In this document: positions 22,352 to 31,584 of the stretch, piece by piece
How the letters are laid out: each line of letters begins with the position of its first letter
How positions within the stretch are numbered: position 1 is the stretch's first letter
Source of the DNA: an uncultured Allomuricauda sp.
GTDB taxonomy: Bacteria > Bacteroidota > Bacteroidia > Flavobacteriales > Flavobacteriaceae
Direction of reading: 5' to 3'
Assembly: GCF_947258355.1 (NCBI RefSeq)
Contig: NZ_CAMYIC010000034.1
Span: forward strand, 1 to 33,346
Length of the DNA stretch: 33,346 bases
Translations under genes and position numbers: made by a program
The notes under the pieces: generated by a model
What the model saw: only the letters and a program-made list of their open reading frames with translations
Database searches by the model: none
What the model was told of the DNA's origin: nothing

Positions 22352-23305
22352 CTACTTGCGTTTCAACACTTTTAAAACGGCCTCTTCAATAGCTTTATTG
22401 TTTAAACCGTACTTCTCCATAAGTTGCTCTGGGGTTCCACTTTCGCCAAAAGTGTCTTGCGTTGCCACAAACTCTTGAGGGGTAGGGTGGTGGGTGGCCA
22501 GTACACGGGCTACACTTTCACCTAATCCTCCTAAATAATTGTGTTCTTCAGCGGTTACTACACATCCTGTTTTCTTTACAGAATCCAAAATCGCCTTGTC
22601 ATCCAATGGCTTTATAGTGTGTATATTGATTACTTCAGCGGAAATCCCCTGGTTTTCCAAACTTTCTGCAGCCAATAGTGACTGCCAAACCAAATGACCA
22701 GTTGCCAAAATGGTTACATCGGTACCTTTATTGAGCATTAGGGCCTTACCAATTTCAAATTTTTGGTCTACCGGGGTAAAGTTGGCCACTTTAGGTCTTC
22801 CGAAACGCAGATAAACAGGGCCGTGGTGTTCGGCAATGGCAATGGTGGCCGATTTGGTCTGGTTATAATCGCATGGATTGATCACCGTCATTCCGGGCAA
22901 CATTTTCATTAACCCGATATCTTCCAAAATTTGGTGTGTGGCACCATCCTCACCAAGGGTAAGACCTGAGTGGGAAGCACATATCTTCACATTTTTATCG
23001 GAATATGCAATGGATTGACGAATTTGATCGTAAACACGACCTGTAGCAAAATTTGCAAATGTGGAAGCAAAAGGGATTTTCCCGCCGATGGTCAAACCGG
23101 CTGCAATGCCCATCATATTGGCTTCTGCAATACCAACTTGAAAGAAACGCTCTGGGTTTTCTTTAATAAAAGTGTCAATCTTTAAGGAGCCTACCAAGTC
23201 GGCACAAAGTGATACTACATTAGGGTTGGTTCTCCCCAATTCAGTCATTCCAGCGCCATATCCGCTTCGAGTATCTTGTTTTCCTTGATCTATATATTTT
23301 GTCAT
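22352..23305 (-). CDS. Transketolase, C-terminal subunit
   Basis: A 317-residue protein equal to the pyrimidine-binding plus C-terminal domains of transketolase. RSGYGAGMTELGRTNPNVVSLCADL opens the Pyr domain, the cofactor glutamate is in FFQVGIAEANMMGIAAGL, and SHSGLTLGEDGATHQILEDI is the family loop. The C-terminal domain includes VYLRFGRPKVANF and CVVTAEEHNYLGGLGE. Together with the N-terminal subunit 17 bases upstream it forms a split transketolase of the pentose phosphate pathway, an arrangement common in Bacteroidota and archaea. Confidence 0.93.
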   Translation of the reverse strand: MTKYIDQGKQDTRSGYGAGMTELGRTNPNVVSLCADLVGSLKIDTFIKENPERFFQVGIAEANMMGIAAGLTIGGKIPFASTFANFATGRVYDQIRQSIAYSDKNVKICASHSGLTLGEDGATHQILEDIGLMKMLPGMTVINPCDYNQTKSATIAIAEHHGPVYLRFGRPKVANFTPVDQKFEIGKALMLNKGTDVTILATGHLVWQSLLAAESLENQGISAEVINIHTIKPLDDKAILDSVKKTGCVVTAEEHNYLGGLGESVARVLATHHPTPQEFVATQDTFGESGTPEQLMEKYGLNNKAIEEAVLKVLKRK

Positions 23306-23322
23306 TTTCTCTTTTTCTATGA

Positions 23323-24168
23323 TTAGTAATCGCCTAAAGTCTCAGGATTTTGCTCCAATGCAGTGGCCAATTGCTCATCGCTGGGGGCTTTACCGTGCCA
23401 TGCATGGGTGTGCATCATAAAGTCAACACCATTGCCCATTTCTGTTTTCATTACAATACAGACGGGTTTGCCTTTGCCCGTTCTGCTTTTGGCTTCATTG
23501 AGCCCTGCAATAACTTGCTCTAGGTCGTTTCCATTTTCAATTTCCAAAACATCCCAACCAAATACCTTGAATTTTTCCGCAACATCGCCAATTGGAAGAA
23601 CATCTTCCGTACCGCCATCGATTTGTTGCCCATTTCGGTCAACGGTGGCAATCAAATTGTCCACTTTGTTACCTGCAGCGTACATGATTGCTTCCCAGTT
23701 TTGACCTTCTTGCAATTCACCATCTCCATGAAGACTGAATACCAAATGATCATCGCCGTTCAATTTTTTGGCCAGCGCGGCACCAATGGCAACGGACATT
23801 CCCTGTCCCAAAGAACCGGAAGCTACTCGAACGCCAGGTAATCTCTCGTGGGTGGTCGGGTGTCCCTGTAATCGGGAATCGATTAACCGGAATGTGTTCA
23901 GCTCTTCGATTGGGAAATATCCTTTCCTGGCTAAAACACTGTAAAATACAGGGGAAATATGGCCGTTGGAAAGGAAAAATAGATCTTCTCCTATTCCATC
24001 CATATCAAACCCATCCTTTAAATCCATGATCTCGTTGTAGAGTGCTACAAAGAATTCGGTACAGCCCAGAGACCCTCCTGGATGACCCGAATTAACCTTG
24101 TGGACCATTCGTAAAATGTCCCTTCGTACCTGTATTACCAGGTCTTGTAATTCTTGCGTGTTCGGCAT
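23323..24168 (-). CDS. Transketolase, N-terminal (thiamine diphosphate-binding) subunit
   Basis: A 281-residue protein forming the PP domain of a two-subunit transketolase. It has VHKVNSGHPGGSLG near the start, LSNGHISPVFYSVLA, ASGSLGQGMSVAIGAAL and the metal/ThDP motif GDGELQEGQNWEAIMYAAGN. The C-terminus keeps GVDFMMHTHAWHGKAPSDEQ, whose histidine contacts substrate. A canonical promoter lies 20 bases upstream, so this gene starts the transcript and the other half follows. Confidence 0.94.
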   Translation of the reverse strand: MPNTQELQDLVIQVRRDILRMVHKVNSGHPGGSLGCTEFFVALYNEIMDLKDGFDMDGIGEDLFFLSNGHISPVFYSVLARKGYFPIEELNTFRLIDSRLQGHPTTHERLPGVRVASGSLGQGMSVAIGAALAKKLNGDDHLVFSLHGDGELQEGQNWEAIMYAAGNKVDNLIATVDRNGQQIDGGTEDVLPIGDVAEKFKVFGWDVLEIENGNDLEQVIAGLNEAKSRTGKGKPVCIVMKTEMGNGVDFMMHTHAWHGKAPSDEQLATALEQNPETLGDY

Positions 24169-24188
24169 TGTGTTTCTAATTTAGATAT

Positions 24189-24219
24189 CAAATGTAATCG
24201 CATTATTGTTCGAAAACAA
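24189..24219 (-). promoter_or_regulatory. Promoter of the split transketolase operon
   Basis: On the minus strand TTG (24217-24219) and TACATTTG (24189-24196) are separated by 20 bases, a standard Bacteroidota sigma-A promoter, with the ATG 20 bases downstream of the -7 element. Confidence 0.75.
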
Positions 24220-24298
24220 GTGTACAATATACATTTATTAAATGATTTGACCTCGAAAACTTTATTTTTTTGTTAAGGATCAAAGATACTGAGTTAGT

Positions 24299-24306
24299 TA
24301 TATTTG
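24299..24306 (+). promoter_or_regulatory. Possible -7 element of the tgt promoter
   Basis: TATATTTG matches TAnnTTTG and ends 18 bases before the TTG start of tgt. The nearest TTG upstream is too far away for a good -33. The short leader it implies agrees with the use of TTG as start. Confidence 0.5.
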
Positions 24307-24324
24307 CGGTTCTAAAACGAACAA

Positions 24325-25455
24325 TTGGATTTTACCTTAGTACAAAAGGATAGTAAAACAAAGGCTAGAGCAGGGGAATTGACCACGGACCACGGTACCA
24401 TTCAAACTCCTATATTCATGCCTGTGGGCACAGTTGCCTCGGTAAAAGGCGTTCACCAACGTGAATTAAAAGATGAAATTAATCCTGATATAATTTTGGG
24501 AAACACTTATCATCTTTATTTAAGGCCCAAAACAGGAATTCTAGAAGAGGCTGGTGGATTACATAAATTTATGGGCTGGGACAGACCTATTTTGACCGAC
24601 AGCGGTGGTTATCAGGTCTACTCCCTTTCGGATAATAGAAAAATAAAAGAGGAGGGCGTAAAATTCAAGTCCCATATTGATGGGTCCCGTCATCTTTTCA
24701 CACCAGAAAATGTAATGGAGATTCAGCGGACCATAGGTGCCGATATTATAATGGCTTTTGATGAGTGTACACCCTATCCGTGCGACTATCAATACGCAAA
24801 GCGTTCCATGCACATGACTCATAGATGGTTGGACAGATGTATCGATCACTTGGAGAAACTGCCATTTACTTATGATTATTCACAAAGTTTCTTCCCGATT
24901 GTACAGGGTTCCACTTATAAAGACTTGAGAAAACAATCCGCAGAATATATTGCATCTGTAGAAGCAGAGGGTAATGCTATTGGCGGCCTATCGGTAGGAG
25001 AGCCCGCTGAGGAAATGTACGAAATGGCAGAATTGGTCTGCGATATCCTTCCAGAAGACAAACCTAGATATTTAATGGGTGTTGGAACACCTATCAATAT
25101 TTTGGAAAATATAGCGTTGGGTGTAGACATGTTCGACTGTGTGATGCCTACCCGTAACGCCAGAAATGGAATGTTGTTTACGGCTCACGGAACCATCAAC
25201 ATTAAAAACAAAAAATGGGAAAACGATTTTTCCCCTATAGATGACATGGGTATTACCTATGTGGATACAGAATATTCCAAGGCCTATTTACGCCATTTAT
25301 TTGCTGCCAATGAATATTTGGGCAAGCAAATTGCCACAATTCATAACCTCGGTTTTTATTTGTGGTTGGTGCGTACCGCTAGAGAACGTATTTTAGCCGG
25401 AGATTTTTTGGAGTGGAAGACCCAAATGGTCAACCAAATGGATAAAAGACTGTAA
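24325..25455 (+). CDS. tgt: Queuine/preQ1 tRNA-ribosyltransferase, zinc cysteines absent
   Basis: Exchanges guanine 34 for preQ1 in tRNAs with GUN anticodons. The 376 residues are full length. The start is TTG because an in-frame TAA lies five codons upstream and no ATG intervenes. The barrel shows DSGGYQVYSLSDNRKIKEEG, the active-site aspartate in FDECTPYP, GGLSVGEP, the second catalytic Asp in GVDMFDCVMPTRNARNG, and TIHNLGFYLWL. The usual zinc site CxCxxC before YSRAYL is replaced by MGITYVDTEYSKAYL, so all three cysteines are missing; the later His (IHN) remains. The gene shares one base with the LptF/G gene (TAATG). Confidence 0.93.
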   Translation: MDFTLVQKDSKTKARAGELTTDHGTIQTPIFMPVGTVASVKGVHQRELKDEINPDIILGNTYHLYLRPKTGILEEAGGLHKFMGWDRPILTDSGGYQVYSLSDNRKIKEEGVKFKSHIDGSRHLFTPENVMEIQRTIGADIIMAFDECTPYPCDYQYAKRSMHMTHRWLDRCIDHLEKLPFTYDYSQSFFPIVQGSTYKDLRKQSAEYIASVEAEGNAIGGLSVGEPAEEMYEMAELVCDILPEDKPRYLMGVGTPINILENIALGVDMFDCVMPTRNARNGMLFTAHGTINIKNKKWENDFSPIDDMGITYVDTEYSKAYLRHLFAANEYLGKQIATIHNLGFYLWLVRTARERILAGDFLEWKTQMVNQMDKRL

Positions 25456-26537
25456 TGTTCACCATACTCGATAGATACATCCTAAAACGTTACCTGATCA
25501 CCTTTATGGGGATGCTGTTGTTGTTTGTGCCTATTGGGATCATGGCGAACTTGGCAGAAAAAATCGGGAAAATCATAGACAATGAAGCCCCATTGGCCGA
25601 GGTCATTGTTTTTTATGGCAACTTCACTTTGGTGATCGGGAATCTGCTGTTGCCCATTTTCTTGTTTCTGTCGATAATATTTTTTACTTCCAAACTGGCC
25701 AGTAACACCGAGATAGTAGCTATTTTAAGTTCCGGAGTATCGTTCTGGCGTTTTTTACGACCTTATTTTGTAGGAGCCACTTTGGTTGCCATCCTTATAT
25801 TTATGATGGGTATGTTCATAGTGCCCCATGCCAGTATCGGTTTTAACGAATTTGAATACAAATATTTTAAAAAAGGCAAAAGAGATAGGGTAACAGAGAA
25901 TATTTTCAATCAATTAAATGAACGTGATTATATCTATGTGAGCAGTTTTGATCCCAATAGACAAATTGGATATAATTTTACGTACGAACATTTTGATTCC
26001 ATTGGAAAATTGGATTATAAAATTTCTGCCAGTAATATAAGGTGGGTGGAGGATGACAGTATCTACAGGCTTACCAACTATAAAAAACGAGAGGTCATAA
26101 ATGAGACCGAGTACATCGATGCCAAGCGCAGGTTGGATACCCTTTTTTCTTTTCAGATAGATGACCTGACCCCTGTTTCCTACGTAGCCGAGACAAAAAA
26201 CCTTTTTGAGCTGAATGATTTTATTGATGACCAGCGCAGAAAGGGAGCATCCAACATTAATGCTTACGTTTTGGTAAAATATAAAAGATGGGCTCTTCCG
26301 ATTGCCGCTTTTATTCTTACGGTGATTGCCGTAGCTGTATCTTCCGTAAAGCGGAGGGGGGGAATGGGGCTCAATTTGGCCTTTGGTATCGGAGTGGCCT
26401 TTGTCTACATCTTTTTTGATAAAGTTTTTGGAACCTTGGCCGAGCAATCAGGATTTTCGCCCTTGCTGGCAGTTGTGATTCCCAACCTCATTTTTGGTGT
26501 TTTTGCCGTTTATATGCTTATGAAAGCCAAGCGATAA
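25455..26537 (+). CDS. LptF/LptG-family permease
   Basis: A 360-residue inner-membrane protein of the YjgP/YjgQ family, a transmembrane subunit of the ABC complex that extracts lipopolysaccharide and passes it to the LptA bridge. The N-terminal part has three hydrophobic spans (YLITFMGMLLLFVPIGIMAN; ILFLF-type near residue 70; VGATLVAILIFMMGMFIV), then a periplasmic jellyroll of about 150 residues (residues 120-265). The C-terminal half has three more spans ending in VIPNLIFGVFAVYMLM. Start overlap with tgt shows co-translation. Whether it is the F or G type cannot be decided. Confidence 0.88.
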   Translation: MFTILDRYILKRYLITFMGMLLLFVPIGIMANLAEKIGKIIDNEAPLAEVIVFYGNFTLVIGNLLLPIFLFLSIIFFTSKLASNTEIVAILSSGVSFWRFLRPYFVGATLVAILIFMMGMFIVPHASIGFNEFEYKYFKKGKRDRVTENIFNQLNERDYIYVSSFDPNRQIGYNFTYEHFDSIGKLDYKISASNIRWVEDDSIYRLTNYKKREVINETEYIDAKRRLDTLFSFQIDDLTPVSYVAETKNLFELNDFIDDQRRKGASNINAYVLVKYKRWALPIAAFILTVIAVAVSSVKRRGGMGLNLAFGIGVAFVYIFFDKVFGTLAEQSGFSPLLAVVIPNLIFGVFAVYMLMKAKR

Positions 26538-26608
26538 TTCACTAATAATAGTGTATATTGTTGAAGTTAAAAGACTTGTATATTTCATGGGAGTATTCCA
26601 TAAAGTTA

Positions 26609-26616
26609 TATATTTG
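26609..26616 (+). promoter_or_regulatory. Possible -7 element of accA promoter
   Basis: TATATTTG lies 35 bases before the accA ATG. No TTG at 17-23 bases upstream, so confidence is limited. Confidence 0.4.
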
Positions 26617-26651
26617 TCCCCATTGTTTTTCGTGAAAATAAAAGACTTCCC

Positions 26652-27605
26652 ATGGAATATCTAGAATTTGAACTCCCCATCAAAGAACTTGAAGACCAAC
26701 TTCAAAAATGTATGGTGATCGGGGAAGAAAGTGATGTAGACGTTACAGAAACGTGTTCGCAAATCGAGAAAAAACTAGCTCAGACCCGAAAGGATATCTA
26801 TAAAAACCTTACCGCTTGGCAAAAAGTGCAATTGTCGAGACACCCCAGCAGACCCTATACCATGGATTACATCAATGCCATCTGTGGGGATACCTTTTTG
26901 GAACTTCACGGGGATAGAAATGTGAAGGATGACAAAGCCATGGTGGGTGGATTGGGAAAAATTGGTGACCAAAGCTATATGTTCATTGGTCAACAAAAAG
27001 GATACAATACAAAAACACGTCAGTACCGAAACTTTGGAATGGCCAATCCGGAGGGTTATCGAAAAGCACTTCGTTTGATGAAGTCAGCAGAAAAATTTAA
27101 GATTCCTGTGGTATGCTTTGTGGATACTCCAGGTGCTTACCCAGGTATTGAAGCTGAGGAACGTGGACAGGGAGAGGCTATTGCCCGTAATATCCTTGAA
27201 ATGACGCGTCTTAAAGTGCCGATTATTGTAATTATTATTGGTGAAGGAGCTTCAGGTGGTGCATTGGGCATTGGAGTAGGAGATAAGGTATTGATGTTGG
27301 AAAACACATGGTACTCTGTTATTTCTCCCGAATCCTGTTCATCCATTCTTTGGAGAAGTTGGGAATACAAGGAACAAGCTGCAGAGTCCTTAAAATTGAC
27401 CGCAACCGATATGAAAAAGCAAGGTTTGGTCGATGAAATCGTTAAGGAACCACTCGGTGGAGCACATTCCAACAGAGAAAAAACATTTGAAACAGTCTCG
27501 AACAAAATTTCTTCCCATTTTGAAGAACTCAAAAAGTTATCACCAAAAGAATTGGTGAAAACACGCATGGAAAAATATGCGAATATGGGAGTATTCAGCG
27601 AATAA
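26652..27605 (+). CDS. accA: Acetyl-CoA carboxylase carboxyltransferase subunit alpha
   Basis: With AccD it transfers carboxyl from biotin to acetyl-CoA, making malonyl-CoA for fatty acid synthesis. The 317 residues match E. coli AccA (319). It opens with the helical [16 protein letters not shown] region, then the crotonase core: [40 protein letters not shown] [33 protein letters not shown], and the oxyanion-hole region [27 protein letters not shown] closes the domain. The gene appears to stand alone, with a promoter-like sequence upstream. Confidence 0.96.
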   Translation: MEYLEFELPIKELEDQLQKCMVIGEESDVDVTETCSQIEKKLAQTRKDIYKNLTAWQKVQLSRHPSRPYTMDYINAICGDTFLELHGDRNVKDDKAMVGGLGKIGDQSYMFIGQQKGYNTKTRQYRNFGMANPEGYRKALRLMKSAEKFKIPVVCFVDTPGAYPGIEAEERGQGEAIARNILEMTRLKVPIIVIIIGEGASGGALGIGVGDKVLMLENTWYSVISPESCSSILWRSWEYKEQAAESLKLTATDMKKQGLVDEIVKEPLGGAHSNREKTFETVSNKISSHFEELKKLSPKELVKTRMEKYANMGVFSE

Positions 27606-27759
27606 ATCTTGTTTTTCAGGGGTTCACCTTTTTCATTAGGTTATATCCTCGATTTTTTTTATGTTATTAACAGGTATTTTAAGTTATCAACATTGAAATT
27701 GTTGAGTACCTGTGGAAATCGTATCCTTCTAAATTAAAGTTAACTAAAGGTTAATTAGC

Positions 27760-27767
27760 TACTTTCG
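27760..27767 (+). promoter_or_regulatory. Possible -7 element of dnaB promoter
   Basis: TACTTTCG lies six bases before the dnaB ATG and resembles TAnnTTTG with one change. It would give an almost leaderless transcript, so it is only a candidate. Confidence 0.3.
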
Positions 27768-27772
27768 TACTC

Positions 27773-29320
27773 ATGGAAAAACCTAGCCCCATTGCTGGAC
27801 ACCGAGTGGATAAATCTGCTCTAATCAATCTCGAAAGAGGTAAAATACCTCCTCAAGCCGTTGATTTAGAGGAGGTTGTGTTGGGTGCTATGATGATTGA
27901 CAAAAAAGGTGTGGATGAGGTGATTGACATTCTTCATCCGGACGTTTTTTATAAGGACTCCCATAAATACATTTACGAGGCCATCTTTAAATTGTTCGAA
28001 TCTTCCGAACCAGTGGATTTATTAACTGTTTCCTCACAATTAAAGAAAGATGGGAAGCTAGAAGCGGTAGGAGGTGATTTTTATTTGATAAAACTCACTC
28101 AAAAAGTGGCTTCATCTGCGCATATTGAGTTCCATGCGAGAATCATACTTCAAAAATATATTCAAAGGAGTTTGATTAAGATTTCCAACGACATTATTGA
28201 GGAGGCTTATAGCGATGCCACCGATGTTTTTGACCTTTTGGACAATGCAGAGGCTAAATTATACGAAGTAACACAAGGAAATTTAAAGCGTTCTGCGGAG
28301 ACTGCCCAGAATTTGGTGATTCAGGCCAAAAAACGAATCGAGGAAATATCCAACAAAGAGGGCTTGAGTGGAATTCCTTCCGGTTTTGATAAGTTGGACA
28401 AGCTTACCTCTGGGTGGCAGCCCAGTGATTTGATTATCGTGGCGGCTCGTCCAGGTATGGGTAAAACGGCCTTGACGCTTTCCATGGCACGTAATATTGC
28501 GGTAAACTCTGAAATTCCCGTTGCCTTTTTCTCCTTGGAGATGTCATCCGTGCAGTTGATTACCCGTTTGATTTCTTCCGAGACAGGCTTATCCTCAGAG
28601 AAATTAAGGACCGGTAAACTGGAAAAACACGAGTGGGAACAATTGAACGTTAAGGTGAAAACTTTGGAAAAAGCACCTTTGTTTATCGATGATACCCCAT
28701 CGCTTTCCATTTTTGACCTTCGGGCAAAGGCAAGACGTTTAGCCTCACAACACGATATTAAACTTATTGTGATTGATTATTTGCAGCTGATGACTGCAGG
28801 GGGGAGTCAAAAGGGAGGAAATCGTGAACAGGAGATTTCAACCATTTCAAGGAACCTGAAAGCATTGGCCAAGGAACTTAATGTTCCCGTAATTGCACTT
28901 TCCCAGTTATCGAGGGCCGTTGAGACCCGTGGAGGTAGCAAACGACCAATTCTTTCGGATTTGAGGGAATCTGGGGCCATTGAACAGGATGCGGATATCG
29001 TATCATTCATTTATAGGCCGGAATATTATAAAATTGACGAGTGGGACGATGAAGAGCGCACCCCCACCCAAGGTCAAGCAGAGTTTATTGTGGCCAAACA
29101 CCGTAATGGAGGTTTAGAAAATATTAGGTTAAAATTTGTGGGTGCTCTGGGTAAATTTGATAACTTGGATGACTTTGATTCTCCATTCGAATTCCAATCG
29201 AAGATGAATGCGGACGAAGAAAATCCCTTTGCGACACCAAATCTTCCGAGTACGGACGATGCTTTTGGTAGCGCAATGAACAGTGATGATGACCCAGATG
29301 ACAATGACGTACCATTTTAA
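27773..29320 (+). CDS. dnaB: Replicative DNA helicase DnaB
   Basis: Hexameric 5'-3' helicase at the replication fork. The 515 residues have an N-terminal primase-interacting domain (PPQAVDLEEVVLGAMMIDKK), the linker, and a RecA-like domain with Walker A at ARPGMGKTAL, FFSLEMSSVQLITRL, LIVIDYLQLM (Walker B), VPVIALSQLSRAVETR (motif H3) and RESGAIEQDADIVSFIYRPE (H4, arginine finger). The tail is very acidic (NSDDDPDDNDVPF), typical of Bacteroidota DnaB. No intein is present. Its last 38 bases overlap the longest form of the next frame. Confidence 0.97.
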   Translation: MEKPSPIAGHRVDKSALINLERGKIPPQAVDLEEVVLGAMMIDKKGVDEVIDILHPDVFYKDSHKYIYEAIFKLFESSEPVDLLTVSSQLKKDGKLEAVGGDFYLIKLTQKVASSAHIEFHARIILQKYIQRSLIKISNDIIEEAYSDATDVFDLLDNAEAKLYEVTQGNLKRSAETAQNLVIQAKKRIEEISNKEGLSGIPSGFDKLDKLTSGWQPSDLIIVAARPGMGKTALTLSMARNIAVNSEIPVAFFSLEMSSVQLITRLISSETGLSSEKLRTGKLEKHEWEQLNVKVKTLEKAPLFIDDTPSLSIFDLRAKARRLASQHDIKLIVIDYLQLMTAGGSQKGGNREQEISTISRNLKALAKELNVPVIALSQLSRAVETRGGSKRPILSDLRESGAIEQDADIVSFIYRPEYYKIDEWDDEERTPTQGQAEFIVAKHRNGGLENIRLKFVGALGKFDNLDDFDSPFEFQSKMNADEENPFATPNLPSTDDAFGSAMNSDDDPDDNDVPF

Positions 29321-29336
29321 AAATATACTTTCCAAA

Positions 29337-29362
29337 GTGTCATTTCGAGCGAATGCGAGAAA
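29337..29362 (+). repeat. Interspersed imperfect palindrome, copy 1
   Basis: GTGTCATTTCGAGCG..GCGAGAAA matches 32907-32932 in most positions. Short palindromes of the form TTTCGAGCGnAnnCGAGAAA are scattered between genes in many Flavobacteriia. This copy lies in the presumed start codon and first codons of the exported protein. Confidence 0.6.
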
Positions 29363-30614
29363 TCTCACCTTCATTTTTATTTTACTTTTTTTCTTTAAAA
29401 CTTCAGCTTCCGTTATCCTTATACCTATGGACGCAGAAGGCCAGAAGAATCATTTAAAAGCTTACGGAATTACCTATTGGGTGCTCTCCAAACAGCAAAA
29501 GGTGCAATGGTTGCTCAACTATCGAGGCGGCTCCTTTGTACTGCCTGATGGAGATGCTATACGTAAGGAGTGCCAAATCAGAGGGGTTTCTTTTGAAGTT
29601 CTTTCCGACGGACAGGCGGCTCAAATTCTGGACGATATTAGCAGTCCATCCCAAAACCAAGATGCAGTTATTCTTGAAAAAGCGCCAAAGATTGCCGTGT
29701 ATTCCCCGAAGGGGAACCAACCTTGGGACGATGCGGTTACCATGGTGCTCACGTATGCCGAGATTCCATATACCACAATTTATGATACCGAGGTTCTAGG
29801 CGATAAATTGGCCTTGTACGATTGGTTGCACCTACATCATGAAGATTTTACAGGACAATATGGGCGATTCTATGGGCATTACCGAGCCGCTCCATGGTAT
29901 ATAGAGGATAAGGCCAATGCAGAAGAATTGGCCCAAAGCCTTGGGTATTCCAAAGTATCCGAAGAAAAGTTGGCAGTAGCCCTAAAAATCAGGAATTATG
30001 TGATTGGGGGCGGGTTTATGTTCGCCATGTGCTCCGCGACCGATAGTTTTGATATTGCCTTGGCCGCAGAAAATGTGGATATCTGTGAACCCATGTTCGA
30101 TGGTGACCCTTCGGATGCGAATTATCAGGCCAAATTGGATTTTAGTAACACCTTTGCCTTTACTAATTTTACCTTGGAACGAAACCCCATCCGCTATGAG
30201 TTTTCATCCATCGATATGACCAATAAGAGGGCCAACGTGCCCAAAGAATCCGATTATTTCTCTTTGATGGAATTCTCGGCCAAATGGGACCCGGTGCCCA
30301 CGATGCTGACACAAAATCACACCAGTTTAGTGAAAGGTTTTATGGGGCAGACCACAGCTTATACCCGAAGCCAAGTTAAGCCAACGGTAATGGTCTTGGG
30401 CGAGAACAAAATCAACGGAGAGGCCAGATACATTCACGGTATCAAAGGAAAAGGATTTTTCACCTTTTATGGTGGACATGACCCAGAAGATTACCAGCAT
30501 AGGGTAGGAGACCCCAAAACGGAGTTGGAACTACATCCCACTTCGCCGGGGTATCGATTGATTTTGAACAATGTGTTGTTCCCTGCTGCTCGTAAAAAGA
30601 AACAGAAGACCTAA
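29337..30614 (+). CDS. Exported protein of unknown function (commonly mislabelled asparagine synthetase B)
   Basis: From a GTG start at 29337 the product has about 425 residues, with a signal peptide (SFRANARNLTFIFILLFFF, then KTSAS). The mature protein begins VILIPMDAEGQKNHLKAYGI and contains YRGGSFVLPD, AVYSPKGNQPWDDAVTMVL, a DWLHLHHEDFTGQYG segment and GKGFFTFYGGHDPEDYQH. There is no N-terminal Cys glutaminase and no ATP-pyrophosphatase loop, so asparagine synthesis is not supported. YGGHDPEDYQH and MFAMCSATD recall class I glutamine amidotransferase-like folds, but this is tentative. The ATGs at 29283-29304 lie inside dnaB. An interspersed repeat overlaps the start. Confidence 0.7.
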   Translation: MSFRANARNLTFIFILLFFFKTSASVILIPMDAEGQKNHLKAYGITYWVLSKQQKVQWLLNYRGGSFVLPDGDAIRKECQIRGVSFEVLSDGQAAQILDDISSPSQNQDAVILEKAPKIAVYSPKGNQPWDDAVTMVLTYAEIPYTTIYDTEVLGDKLALYDWLHLHHEDFTGQYGRFYGHYRAAPWYIEDKANAEELAQSLGYSKVSEEKLAVALKIRNYVIGGGFMFAMCSATDSFDIALAAENVDICEPMFDGDPSDANYQAKLDFSNTFAFTNFTLERNPIRYEFSSIDMTNKRANVPKESDYFSLMEFSAKWDPVPTMLTQNHTSLVKGFMGQTTAYTRSQVKPTVMVLGENKINGEARYIHGIKGKGFFTFYGGHDPEDYQHRVGDPKTELELHPTSPGYRLILNNVLFPAARKKKQKT

Positions 30615-31498
30615 CTCAGGTGCTCCTTAAAGAAATCGACGGTCCTTTCCCACGCTAAATCTGCCGAAGCTTCATCAAAACGTGGTGTGGTATTGTTATG
30701 GAACCCGTGGTTGACATCGGGATAAAAATGTACTTCGTAGTCCTTGTCGAGTTCTTTCAGTTTGGCTTCATAGTCATCCCAGCCTGCATTTACCCGCTCA
30801 TCCAATCCAGCATAATGGATTAATAAAGGCGCGTTGATCTGTGCTACTTCATCATCTGCAGGTTGACTTCCGTAAAAAGGCACGGCGGCGGCTAAATCAG
30901 GTACTTTAACGGCCATCATATTCGATATCCATCCACCAAAACAAAATCCAACAACACCTACTTTTCCATTACAATCCTCATGGTTTTTGAGATAATTATA
31001 TGCTGCTATAAAATCTTCCAACATCTCGTTGCGGTCCCGTTGTCGTTGAAGCGTCCTACCGTCATCATCGTTGCCTGGATAACCTCCAAGTGGAGTAAGT
31101 GCATCTGGCGCCAAGGAAATAAAGCCAGCCTTAGCGGCTCTTCGTCCAACGTCTTCAATATAAGGGTTGAGACCGCGATTTTCATGAACTACCACGACAC
31201 CGCCCATTTTACCTGTGCTGTTTTTTGGTTTGGATAATAACCCTTTGATTTCACCACCTCCTTTGGGAGAATTGTAAGTAATAAACTTGGAATCCAGTTC
31301 CGGGTCATTGGGCGATACGGTAAGGGTATCCTTATAATTGGGCATGATAAAGCTCATCAAGGAAGCCATGGTAATGCCTCCAACAGCATACACGGAAAGT
31401 TTTTCCATAAACTCCCTGCGATTTATCTGGTTATGGGCATATTTATCATAAAGATCGAAAACCTCTTGTTTAATGTCGTCTTTTTTTAAAGGTGCCAT
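30611..31498 (-). CDS. Tat-exported dienelactone hydrolase-family protein
   Basis: A 295-residue alpha/beta hydrolase. The N-terminus carries NRREFMEKLSVYAVGG, a twin-arginine pattern with a weak hydrophobic core, so export in folded form is likely. The catalytic triad is the Cys in VGFCFGGW, the Asp in GLDERV and the His in NHGFHN, as in dienelactone hydrolases, which open lactone rings. Other marks are VVVHENRGLNPYIEDVGRR and GFISLAPDAL. The substrate is not known. Its 3' end overlaps the convergent exported protein gene by four bases. Confidence 0.9.
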   Translation of the reverse strand: MAPLKKDDIKQEVFDLYDKYAHNQINRREFMEKLSVYAVGGITMASLMSFIMPNYKDTLTVSPNDPELDSKFITYNSPKGGGEIKGLLSKPKNSTGKMGGVVVVHENRGLNPYIEDVGRRAAKAGFISLAPDALTPLGGYPGNDDDGRTLQRQRDRNEMLEDFIAAYNYLKNHEDCNGKVGVVGFCFGGWISNMMAVKVPDLAAAVPFYGSQPADDEVAQINAPLLIHYAGLDERVNAGWDDYEAKLKELDKDYEVHFYPDVNHGFHNNTTPRFDEASADLAWERTVDFFKEHLS

Positions 31499-31584
31499 AG
31501 TGTTGCTTTTGTGGTTTGTCCTTTAAGGTACAAATTTTCCAAAAGCAAATTACGCAAGGAGTGAATAAGAAGATTGAGGCGATA

